Of a stretch of DNA of 14,262 nucleotides, positions 1-6,170 are shown in pieces (position 1 is the first letter of the stretch; each line of letters begins with the position of its first letter). The DNA comes from Campylobacteraceae bacterium. GTDB taxonomy: Bacteria; Campylobacterota; Campylobacteria; Campylobacterales; Sulfurovaceae. The stretch lies in NCBI GenBank assembly GCA_026985655.1, contig JALSQB010000071.1, positions 1 to 14,262 on the forward strand, given 5' to 3'. Under the pieces are notes generated by a model. That model searched no databases. It was not told the origin of the DNA and saw nothing but the letters and a program-made list of their open reading frames with translations. The translations under genes and the position numbers were made by a program.

Positions 1-1288
1 GTGAAAAACTAAGTTCGCCCAAAATATCAGGGTCAAGTAACTGTTCTTCATAGTTCTCTTTTTGGTACTCTTTTTGAATTTGAATTTTAAATGCTTCTAA
101 ATTTGTTTCCTCTAAACTCAAACCAATAGCAGCTTCATGTCCACCAAATTTCTTTAAAAGAGGGCGACACGCTGTGGTGATTTTAAAAAGATTACAAACG
201 TGAAAACTGCGTCCCGAACCTTTTAACTCCCCATTTTCACTGCGTGTTAGCACAATACACGGCTTCTCAAAACGTCGCCCCACCCGTGCAGCCACAATGC
301 CCACAACCCCCTCGTGCCAGTTTTCACCCACGACCACAATGACATCATCGTCCATTTCTACTTGTTGCATCGCCTCATCGGTGATTTGTTGCTCAATCTT
401 TTTACGATTTTCATTAAAATCTTTGAGCCTGTCTAACCGTACCCTTGCATCATAAATATTAGAACTCAAAAGAAACTCAACTGACCAAGAGGCATCGTCC
501 ATGCGTCCAGCCGAATTTAACACAGGAGCAATTTGAAATCCAATATCTTCAGCATTGAGTGCGACTTTGTCGAGCTTCTCCATAAAGGCTTTAATCGCAG
601 GTAAAGTAGAGCGATTGAGAAGTTGTAGTCCTGCTTTAACCATCGCACGGTTAATGTGTTGCAGAGGCATCATATCAGCAATAACTGCAATGCTCACTAA
701 GCCTAGGTATGACTTAACATCTACATTGGCGTTTAATGCCTTGTTAAGTGATGCTATGAGGTACCAGGCAATCTGTGCACCACACACCTCTTCGTAAGGA
801 AAAGGACAATCCTCTTGTTTTTGGTCAATAATCGCATATGCTGTTGGGATTTGAGCAGGAACAATGTGATGGTCGGTAATAATCAAATCAATGCCCATCG
901 CTTCACACATCTTAGAAGCTTCCACAGCAGCAATGCCATTATCTACCGTGAAAACCAAATCAAAGCCCTCAACACGTGGCATCAAATTAGGGGATAAGCC
1001 GTAACCATCTCTAAATCGGTTGGGAATTATCCACTCCAACTCCACCCCAATGTCTCTAAAAAACATCGCCATAAGTGTGGTAGAGGTCACGCCATCAACA
1101 TCATAATCACCAATGAGCATTATCTTTTCACCTGTGTGAATGGCTTTAACCATTCGTGCTACGGCTCTGTCCATATCTTTAAACTGTGAGGGTTTAGGCA
1201 GATTGGCTAAAGAGAGATGCCCCTCTTTTAAAAAGCGTCGTTGGAGTTGCTGTTCTATCTGTTGAGGGGTTATTTTTGGGTAGGGCAT
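1..1288 (-). CDS. recJ: RecJ single-stranded-DNA exonuclease (3' end outside window)
   Basis: This is a 5'-3' single-strand exonuclease of the DHH family, used in recombination and mismatch or base-excision repair. I translated it by hand; 429 codons are in the window and the C-terminus lies beyond base 1. Visible DHH motifs are DYDVDG at residues 61-66, VDNG at 115-118, TDHH at 138-141 and the metal-site aspartate in ADMMPL (D205). The DHHA1 part follows, with GRSFH near 360 and FGGHEAAIG at 381-389. All expected catalytic residues are present. The ATG at 1286-1288 was chosen because AGGAG (1296-1300) lies 7 nt upstream, directly after the pyrG stop. It is the last visible gene of the dnaN-pyrG-recJ run and is probably translated from the same mRNA. 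The protein in the window is intact, with no frameshift; only the final part is unseen. Confidence 0.95.
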   Translation of the reverse strand, partial: MPYPKITPQQIEQQLQRRFLKEGHLSLANLPKPSQFKDMDRAVARMVKAIHTGEKIMLIGDYDVDGVTSTTLMAMFFRDIGVELEWIIPNRFRDGYGLSPNLMPRVEGFDLVFTVDNGIAAVEASKMCEAMGIDLIITDHHIVPAQIPTAYAIIDQKQEDCPFPYEEVCGAQIAWYLIASLNKALNANVDVKSYLGLVSIAVIADMMPLQHINRAMVKAGLQLLNRSTLPAIKAFMEKLDKVALNAEDIGFQIAPVLNSAGRMDDASWSVEFLLSSNIYDARVRLDRLKDFNENRKKIEQQITDEAMQQVEMDDDVIVVVGENWHEGVVGIVAARVGRRFEKPCIVLTRSENGELKGSGRSFHVCNLFKITTACRPLLKKFGGHEAAIGLSLEETNLEAFKIQIQKEYQKENYEEQLLDPDILGELSFS

Positions 1289-1300
1289 AGAGGTTCTCCT

Positions 1301-2920
1301 CTATGTACGTTCTAACGCACTCTTCACAAATGCCAAAATCGAAGGATTTGGATTTTGCAAACGTGAGGTGAACTCTGGGTGAAACTGTACGCCCAAGAAC
1401 CAAGGGTGGTCTTGAACTTCAACAGCTTCAATCAGTCCATCTGATTCTCCTGTAATTGTCATGCCTTTAGCTTCTAAATCGGCTCGGTATTTAGGATTGG
1501 CTTCATATCGGTGTCGGTGACGCTCAAAAATGGTTGATGCCCCATACGCTTCACGCAAGTTTGACCCCTCTTTGGTATTACACTCATACTCACCCAAACG
1601 CATGGTTCCTCCCATAGGAGAGGTGGAGGTTCGTACTTGTCGTGAACCTGATGCGTCAATAAACTCATCGATTAAGAAGATAATTGGATTACTGGTCTCT
1701 TTGTCAAACTCTACTGAAGTGGCATCACTTAAGCCCAATACATTACGTGAATACTCTACCATGGCAAGTTGCATTCCCAAACAGATGCCTAGAAATGGAA
1801 TCTTCTCTTCACGTGCATACTTAATGGCTTCAATTTTACCTTCAACCCCACGCTCTCCAAAACCACCTGCGACTAAAATTCCATCACAATCTATGAGGTA
1901 TTTTTTTGCTCCATTGTTTTCGATTTTTTCAGAATCAACCCATTTAATCTCAACATTCACATCTAGGTTTGCCCCTGCGTGAATAAGTGCTTCGGTTAAA
2001 GATTTGTACGACTCTTTTAAGTCTAAATATTTACCTACAAAAGCGATGGTCGTCTTATGTGTTGGTTGAATAATACGGTGTACTAAATCTGACCAAAGTT
2101 GCATATCTGGTTGAAGTTTCCCAAGATTTAACTCTTTTGCAATTGGTTCTAAAATATCTTGTGCCATAAAATTTAATGGAACTTGATAGATAGTAGGTGC
2201 ATCTAAAGCAACGACCACTGATTTTTCATCAACATCACAAGTATAAGCAATTTTACGGCGAATGTCTGAAGGAACATGGATTTCAGAGCGTAAAATCAGC
2301 ATTTGAGGTGTAATACCAATGCGTCTTAACTCTTGAACAGAGTGTTGGGTCGGTTTGGTTTTAATCTCTCCTGCTGTACGAATATACGGCAGTAGGGTTA
2401 CGTGAATGTTCATCACATTTTCACGTCCCATTTCATGTTTCATTTGGCGAATGGTCTCTAAAAAAGGCATGCCCTCCATGTCACCTGTTGTTCCACCGAG
2501 TTCTACAATTAAAATATCTTTGTTTTCTCCAGCTTTAACAATTCGCTCTTTAATCTCATTGGTAATGTGAGGCACAATTTGAATGGTTTTACCCAAATAT
2601 TTACCCTCACGTTCGTTGTCAATAACTGATTGATAGACTCTACCTGTGGTAAAGTTGTTGTTTTGGGTTAATGCTGTGTCTAAAAAACGTTCATAGTGTC
2701 CTAAATCTAGGTCAGTTTCTGCACCATCTTTGGTGACAAAGACTTCACCATGTTCTAAAGGCGACATGGTTCCAGGATCTACGTTAATGTAGGGGTCAAG
2801 TTTAAGTACGCCTACTCTAAATCCAGAATGTTTCAAAAGCGTTCCCACACTCGCAGCTGTAATTCCTTTTCCAAGAGAGCTTAATACCCCTCCTGTAACA
2901 AAAATAAATTTGGTTGTCAT
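1301..2920 (-). CDS. pyrG: CTP synthase (glutamine-hydrolysing)
   Basis: This cytosolic enzyme makes CTP from UTP, ATP and glutamine, the last step of pyrimidine nucleotide synthesis. At 539 residues it is full length. The N-terminal synthase domain begins with the P-loop-like GGVLSSLGKG (10-19) and has SPLEHGEVFVTKDGAETDLD (53-72), which carries D70 and D72, plus E140 of the metal site. The glutaminase domain has GGFGERG (around 352-358), the nucleophile in GICLGMQ (C380), and VQFHPEF (H514, E516), so the Cys-His-Glu triad is complete. The loop after E140 reads LGGTTGDMEG where most homologues I remember have VGGTVGDIES or IEG; this is a conservative change. The ATG at 2920 is preceded by AGAGG at 2931-2935. 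The gene starts 16 nt after dnaN and ends 12 nt before recJ, so cotranscription with dnaN is likely. Confidence 0.98.
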   Translation of the reverse strand: MTTKFIFVTGGVLSSLGKGITAASVGTLLKHSGFRVGVLKLDPYINVDPGTMSPLEHGEVFVTKDGAETDLDLGHYERFLDTALTQNNNFTTGRVYQSVIDNEREGKYLGKTIQIVPHITNEIKERIVKAGENKDILIVELGGTTGDMEGMPFLETIRQMKHEMGRENVMNIHVTLLPYIRTAGEIKTKPTQHSVQELRRIGITPQMLILRSEIHVPSDIRRKIAYTCDVDEKSVVVALDAPTIYQVPLNFMAQDILEPIAKELNLGKLQPDMQLWSDLVHRIIQPTHKTTIAFVGKYLDLKESYKSLTEALIHAGANLDVNVEIKWVDSEKIENNGAKKYLIDCDGILVAGGFGERGVEGKIEAIKYAREEKIPFLGICLGMQLAMVEYSRNVLGLSDATSVEFDKETSNPIIFLIDEFIDASGSRQVRTSTSPMGGTMRLGEYECNTKEGSNLREAYGASTIFERHRHRYEANPKYRADLEAKGMTITGESDGLIEAVEVQDHPWFLGVQFHPEFTSRLQNPNPSILAFVKSALERT

Positions 2921-2936
2921 CTATATTTTTCCTCTT

Positions 2937-4004
2937 TTATGCAATGATTGGCATAATAACTGTAATAAACTCTTTGTCTTTTAAAACAAAAGGTAGGGTT
3001 GGTTCATTTAATAGTAGTTGAAATTCATGTGATTCTACTTGAGAAATAAAATCAAGCATATATCGGCTATTGAGATTTAATTCAAAGGTTTCATTGACTC
3101 CTGTTTCTATTTGTAATTCCGTTTTTGCATCTACATTATCGGCAGTTAATGAGTTAAATAAAATGCTTTGTGGATTAAAGTTGATTTTAATTTCTGTTGA
3201 AATAGTGGTAATGGTTTTAATTGCTTCTAGCATCTCTTTTTTAGGGAGTGTGATTGCCATTTTATGTTCACTTGGAATAATACGTTTATAATCTGGATAA
3301 TTTCCATTAAGTAAACGTGTGAAAAAATAGTAATTTTCATTTTGAATAATTAAATTTGTTTCGTCATAGTGAATATTGATTTTATCAATAAAAAGTTTTT
3401 GGATTTCTAAAATGGCTTTTTTAGGAATAATTAGTGAAAACTCTTTGTCACTTGGTGTTTCTAAAGAGACAATAGCCAATCGTCTGGTATCTGTACCTAC
3501 TAATTTTGTTTGTTGAGATTTAATATCTAACAATGCTCCATTAAGTTCAAATTTGGGATTGTTATTGTCAATTGATGTTGAAACTTTTTTAAATCCTTTA
3601 ATCAAATTAATTGAATCAATGGTAATTTGTGGTTTATTTTCTATGAGAGGAAAAGAGGGAAAATTTTGAGCATTGAAAGTAGGGAGTTTAAATTTAGATT
3701 TATTTTGTTTAATGTGTAGGGTGTTTTCTATGATTTCAAGGGTAATCTCTTCATCTTTTAAAATTCTAATAATGTCTAATAATTTTTTTCCATTAGCTGT
3801 AAAAATACCTTCTTCTTCAATGATTATATTTTTTGAAGTAGTAAGCAGACCAATTTCACCGTCGGTTGCTTTTACGTTTACAACATCATTTAGTGCTTCT
3901 ATGTAAACATGTGAAGTAATTTGACTGGCATCTTTTTTTTCTAAAAAAGCTTGTACATTGATGAGTATAGACTCAATTAATGGTTTAGAAACATGAATTT
4001 TCAT
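2937..4004 (-). CDS. dnaN: DNA polymerase III beta sliding clamp
   Basis: This is the processivity clamp: a ring dimer loaded on primed DNA that tethers DNA polymerase III and binds other repair proteins. The 355 residues fit the three-domain clamp fold of the family (usually about 355-375). Recognisable stretches are the N-terminal MKIHVSKPLIESIL, the central LVGTDTRRLAIV (around 183-194), and NGNYPDYKRIIP, which is shared by bacterial clamps. The protein ends in VIMPIIA, corresponding to the C-terminal MPMRL-like tail of the E. coli clamp. The ATG at 4002-4004 has AAGGA at 4011-4015, 6 nt upstream. It lies downstream of dnaA on the same strand, across a 213-nt gap that carries the proposed unwinding region, and is closely followed by pyrG. 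In most Campylobacterota gyrB follows dnaN; here pyrG does. Confidence 0.97.
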   Translation of the reverse strand: MKIHVSKPLIESILINVQAFLEKKDASQITSHVYIEALNDVVNVKATDGEIGLLTTSKNIIIEEEGIFTANGKKLLDIIRILKDEEITLEIIENTLHIKQNKSKFKLPTFNAQNFPSFPLIENKPQITIDSINLIKGFKKVSTSIDNNNPKFELNGALLDIKSQQTKLVGTDTRRLAIVSLETPSDKEFSLIIPKKAILEIQKLFIDKINIHYDETNLIIQNENYYFFTRLLNGNYPDYKRIIPSEHKMAITLPKKEMLEAIKTITTISTEIKINFNPQSILFNSLTADNVDAKTELQIETGVNETFELNLNSRYMLDFISQVESHEFQLLLNEPTLPFVLKDKEFITVIMPIIA

Positions 4005-4010
4005 TATTTA

Positions 4011-4056
4011 TCCTTTATATTTCATCTTTTTTAACTCTTTTGATGCTCTTATTTTA
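4011..4056 (-). promoter_or_regulatory. Possible dnaN promoter and ribosome binding site
   Basis: On the minus strand TAAAAT (4051-4056) could be a -10 element, with transcription starting near 4044 and a leader of about 40 nt. AAGGA (4011-4015) lies 6 nt before the dnaN ATG and is a convincing ribosome binding site. The -10 falls inside the AT-rich unwinding region, where TAAAAT-like words arise easily, so the promoter part is weak; dnaN may also be read through from dnaA. Confidence 0.35.
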
Positions 4057-4066
4057 TTTAAATAAG

Positions 4067-4081
4067 TAGCAGTAGTAGTAG
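4067..4081 (+). repeat. DnaA-trio-like TAG repeat
   Basis: Five consecutive trinucleotides read TAG, CAG, TAG, TAG, TAG. They stand out in an otherwise A/T-only neighbourhood, are outside any gene, and lie 13 nt from the DnaA box at 4095-4103. The register and strand agree with the DnaA-trio motif (3'-GAT-5'). The spacer (TTCTTGTTGAATA) is longer and less G/C-rich than the short G/C cluster usually seen between box and trios, which is the main reason for caution. Confidence 0.65.
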
Positions 4082-4094
4082 TTCTTGTTGAATA

Positions 4095-4103
4095 TGTGAA
4101 TAA
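4095..4103 (-). promoter_or_regulatory. DnaA box, TTATTCACA
   Basis: This is a perfect TTATTCACA on the minus strand, with the TTCAC core at positions 4-8 of the box that is typical of Campylobacterota. It is the box nearest the TAG repeat and the natural candidate for anchoring the DnaA filament that opens the AT-rich side. Confidence 0.75.
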
Positions 4104-4156
4104 GTTGTTTAAATCTATATTTTATAGGCGTTTATTTACTCAAAATATAGTTTAAA

Positions 4157-4175
4157 AGTTTCACATTTTTTCACT
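4157..4175 (+). promoter_or_regulatory. Two tandem DnaA boxes (AGTTTCACA, TTTTTCACT)
   Basis: Two TTTCAC-containing 9-mers in direct orientation start 10 bp apart (4157 and 4167), one helical turn. They keep the TTCAC core but differ from TTATTCACA at outer positions, so they may be weaker sites. They lie between dnaA and the TAG repeat. Confidence 0.6.
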
Positions 4176-4217
4176 TATTGAATTATATCTTTTTTTATTA
4201 GTTCTTTAGATTAAGTG

Positions 4218-5546
4218 TTAATCACTATTTTGAGAAGTGATTTTGTTTGAAAATTCTTCTAATAAAACTTTGAAGTTTTCATCATTCTCAACCATTTCAT
4301 TTATTTTTTTCATCGCATGTGAAACAGCTGTATGGTCTTTCATTCCAAAGTAAACAGCAATTTGTGGCATTGAGTTTGCAGTGAGATTTCGGGTTAAATA
4401 GATGGACATACGGCGAGCAGCTACCACATCTTTAGTTCGTTTTTTTGATTTTATGTCGGAGAGCTTTATGTTCATCTCTTTTGAGATAACTTTTACAATG
4501 TCATCAATGGTGGTATTTGTTTGTTTCTCTGCCAGTTGGTCTTTAATCACATTTTGTGCAAAATCAAGCGTGAGTTCTTGGTTCATAAGCCCTGCGTAAG
4601 CATTGAGTTTAATAATCGCCCCTTCAATTTCACGAATGTTATCGCCCATATTTGAGGCAATGAAGTTAATAATATCTTGATTTAGGGTGATGCCATCTAT
4701 CTCACATTTTTTCTGAATAATCGCAATTTTGGTCTCTAGCCCTGGGGGTTGAATGTCTGCCATAAGCCCCCATTCAAAACGGCTTCTTAGTCTATCTACG
4801 AGTCCTGCTATTTTGTTGGGCTGTCTATCTGAAGTGATGACAATCTGTTTTTTTGCTTGGTGTAGTTCATTAAAGGTGTGAAAAAACTCCTCTTGCGTTT
4901 GCTCTTTTCTGCTTAAAAATTGAATATCATCAATGAGTAGTACATCACACTCTCTAAAGTGGTCACGAAATCTATCCATGGTTTGAGAACGTAAATGGGA
5001 GGTAAATTTGTTCATAAACTGTTCAAAGGTAGTATAGATTACCTTTTTCCCCATAGCAATTTGATGATTTCCAATGGCTTGAATAAGGTGTGTTTTACCC
5101 AGACCTACGCCACCATAGAGAAAAAGAGGATTATACAATGCCCCTGGTTTTTCAGCCACCGATTTTGAAGTGGTATAGGCAAATTGATTAGAATCCCCAA
5201 TAATAAAGCTTTCAAAGGTAAAAGAGGGGTTTAAAATGGTGCTTTTACTTTGGTTTTTATTTTCCTCTTTAAGTTGTACCTGTTGTTTGGAAGTATTGGC
5301 TTTTGTTTTACCCACCGAGATAATGACTTTTGGAAGAATATCGGACTCTACTTCAAAAAGATGGGCAATTTTATTTTGATATTTGGTTTTTATCCACTTC
5401 GCCACAAGCATATTGGGTGCATAAAATTGTGCTAAATTTGACCGAGATGCATTTTCATCATAGGTGAGTGTTCGAATGTATCTTTCCCATTCTGAATTAC
5501 TGATTTCTTGCTTAAGTTTTTTAAGTACTATATTTCCTATGTTCAT
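4218..5546 (-). CDS. dnaA: Chromosomal replication initiator DnaA
   Basis: DnaA is the AAA+ initiator that binds DnaA boxes, opens oriC and brings in the helicase. The 442 residues show the usual order: domain I (about 1-80), a short polar linker rich in Lys, Gln and Asn (about 80-105), the AAA+ domain with Walker A GGVGLGKTH (145-153), Walker B LLIDDIQF (203-210), sensor-1 region ITSDRQP (237-243) and box VII arginines in RLRSRFEWG (252-260). The C-terminal DNA-binding domain IV has the DnaA signature MKDHTAVSHA (402-411). The ATG at 5544-5546 has a weak GGAA ribosome site at 5551-5554. Five DnaA boxes lie upstream and one overlaps its predicted -10, so self-repression is likely. ruvC is divergent from it. 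Confidence 0.98.
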   Translation of the reverse strand: MNIGNIVLKKLKQEISNSEWERYIRTLTYDENASRSNLAQFYAPNMLVAKWIKTKYQNKIAHLFEVESDILPKVIISVGKTKANTSKQQVQLKEENKNQSKSTILNPSFTFESFIIGDSNQFAYTTSKSVAEKPGALYNPLFLYGGVGLGKTHLIQAIGNHQIAMGKKVIYTTFEQFMNKFTSHLRSQTMDRFRDHFRECDVLLIDDIQFLSRKEQTQEEFFHTFNELHQAKKQIVITSDRQPNKIAGLVDRLRSRFEWGLMADIQPPGLETKIAIIQKKCEIDGITLNQDIINFIASNMGDNIREIEGAIIKLNAYAGLMNQELTLDFAQNVIKDQLAEKQTNTTIDDIVKVISKEMNIKLSDIKSKKRTKDVVAARRMSIYLTRNLTANSMPQIAVYFGMKDHTAVSHAMKKINEMVENDENFKVLLEEFSNKITSQNSD

Positions 5547-5662
5547 GCGTTTCCAATTCTTAATGTGAATAATTCTGTGAATTTTAGCAAAAATTCGCTA
5601 AAATATGGGTTTAAAAGACGGTGTGCTGAAACTATTCACACTGTGAATAAAGGTGTGAATGA
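5547..5662. other. Upstream half of bipartite oriC: five-box DnaA cluster
   Basis: Five 9-mers with the TTCAC core lie within 99 bp: 5564-5572 (TTATTCACA, minus strand), 5576-5584 (AAATTCACA, minus), 5632-5640 (CTATTCACA, plus), 5642-5650 (TTATTCACA, minus) and 5654-5662 (TCATTCACA, minus; the Helicobacter pylori consensus word). Start-to-start spacings within each sub-cluster are 10-12 bp, close to one helical turn. The third and fourth face each other as a 17-bp palindrome, TATTCACA-C-TGTGAATA (5633-5649). Together with the dnaA-dnaN gap this forms the pattern of a bipartite origin split by dnaA. This upstream part lacks a comparably AT-rich tract with TAG repeats, so I expect it to bind and regulate rather than melt. 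Confidence 0.8.
5581..5604. promoter_or_regulatory. Back-to-back dnaA and ruvC -10 elements forming an inverted repeat
   Basis: ATTTTAGC (5581-5588) and GCTAAAAT (5597-5604) are perfect 8-bp inverted copies around an 8-nt centre. Read outward, each gives GC-TAAAAT, an epsilonproteobacterial-type -10: leftward for dnaA (transcription start near 5574) and rightward for ruvC (near 5611). The dyad therefore has a simple explanation as two divergent promoters, although a regulator binding the dyad cannot be excluded. DnaA box 5576-5584 overlaps the dnaA -10. Confidence 0.6.
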
Positions 5663-6147
5663 AAATACTTGGAATTGACCCTGGAACCCGAATTCTAGGT
5701 TATTGTGTACTTGATTTAACGAATGGAAACTATTCACTTGTTGAAGCAGGGATACTTAAATTTAAAAAAAATATTTTAAAAGAACAGATATGTGAATTGG
5801 TTGATGGATTAGATACCATTCTTGATGCCCATCAAATAGATGAAGTAGCCATAGAAGATATTTTTTATGCACATAATCCTCAAACAGTTTTAAAATTAGC
5901 ACAGTTTAGAGGAGCAATTACTTTAAAAATATTATTAAGTGTCGGTGATTACCATGAATACACCCCTTTGCAAGTGAAAAAAGCGATTACAGGCAATGGA
6001 AAGTCAGCCAAAGAACAAGTAGCTTTTATGGTTAAGCGTTTATTAAACATTAAGAAAGAGATTAAGCCTTTAGATATTACAGATGCGATGGCAATCGCCA
6101 TAACTCACGCACAGCGAGTAAAACAGAGAAAAAAAGTGAAAAAATAG
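5659..6147 (+). CDS. ruvC: Holliday junction resolvase RuvC
   Basis: RuvC is the endonuclease that cuts Holliday junctions symmetrically, with RuvAB, at the end of homologous recombination. The 162 residues match the family length. The catalytic acids are all visible: D7 in GIDPGTR, E66 in AIEDIF, and D139 and D142 in PLDITDAMAIAITH. The C-terminus is lysine-rich (KQRKKVKK), consistent with DNA binding. The ATG at 5659 has AAAGG at 5649-5653, 5 nt upstream. DnaA box TCATTCACA (5654-5662, minus strand) covers this start codon. It is divergent from dnaA and convergent with the secreted-protein gene, with 23 nt between their stops. Confidence 0.97.
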   Translation: MKILGIDPGTRILGYCVLDLTNGNYSLVEAGILKFKKNILKEQICELVDGLDTILDAHQIDEVAIEDIFYAHNPQTVLKLAQFRGAITLKILLSVGDYHEYTPLQVKKAITGNGKSAKEQVAFMVKRLLNIKKEIKPLDITDAMAIAITHAQRVKQRKKVKK

Positions 6148-6170
6148 TAGATTAGTCGATAAGTTAAATT

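Larger units (their letters stand above)
4005..4217. other. Downstream half of a bipartite oriC (dnaA-dnaN gap) with unwinding region
   Basis: This 213-nt gap holds three candidate DnaA boxes with the TTCAC core: TTATTCACA read on the minus strand (4095-4103), AGTTTCACA (4157-4165) and TTTTTCACT (4167-4175). Left of the first box is a run of trinucleotides TAG-CAG-TAG-TAG-TAG (4067-4081), then a very AT-rich stretch (about 4015-4066). In Bacillus subtilis and other bacteria, TAG-type repeats (DnaA-trios) beside a DnaA box direct DnaA to melt the flanking AT-rich DNA. The orientation here, repeat then box as TGTGAATAA on the plus strand, matches the arrangement I recall beside E. coli R1. In Helicobacter pylori the unwinding site is also downstream of dnaA. 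The function is inferred; box and repeat positions are seen directly. Confidence 0.8.

Noticed and set aside
555..997. Plus-strand open frames opposite recJ
   Set aside because: The minus strand encodes RecJ with all its motifs through this region.
1194..1403. Minus-strand open frame across the pyrG-recJ junction
   Set aside because: It is out of frame with two well-supported genes that fill this stretch.
1530..1982. Plus-strand open frame of 150 codons opposite pyrG
   Set aside because: pyrG is unmistakable and intact on the other strand; the antisense frame shows no motif or start signal.
4209..4223. GATTAA-GTG-TTAATC hairpin at the end of dnaA as a terminator
   Set aside because: The stem is only 6 bp and nearly all A/T, with no U-run; too weak to call.
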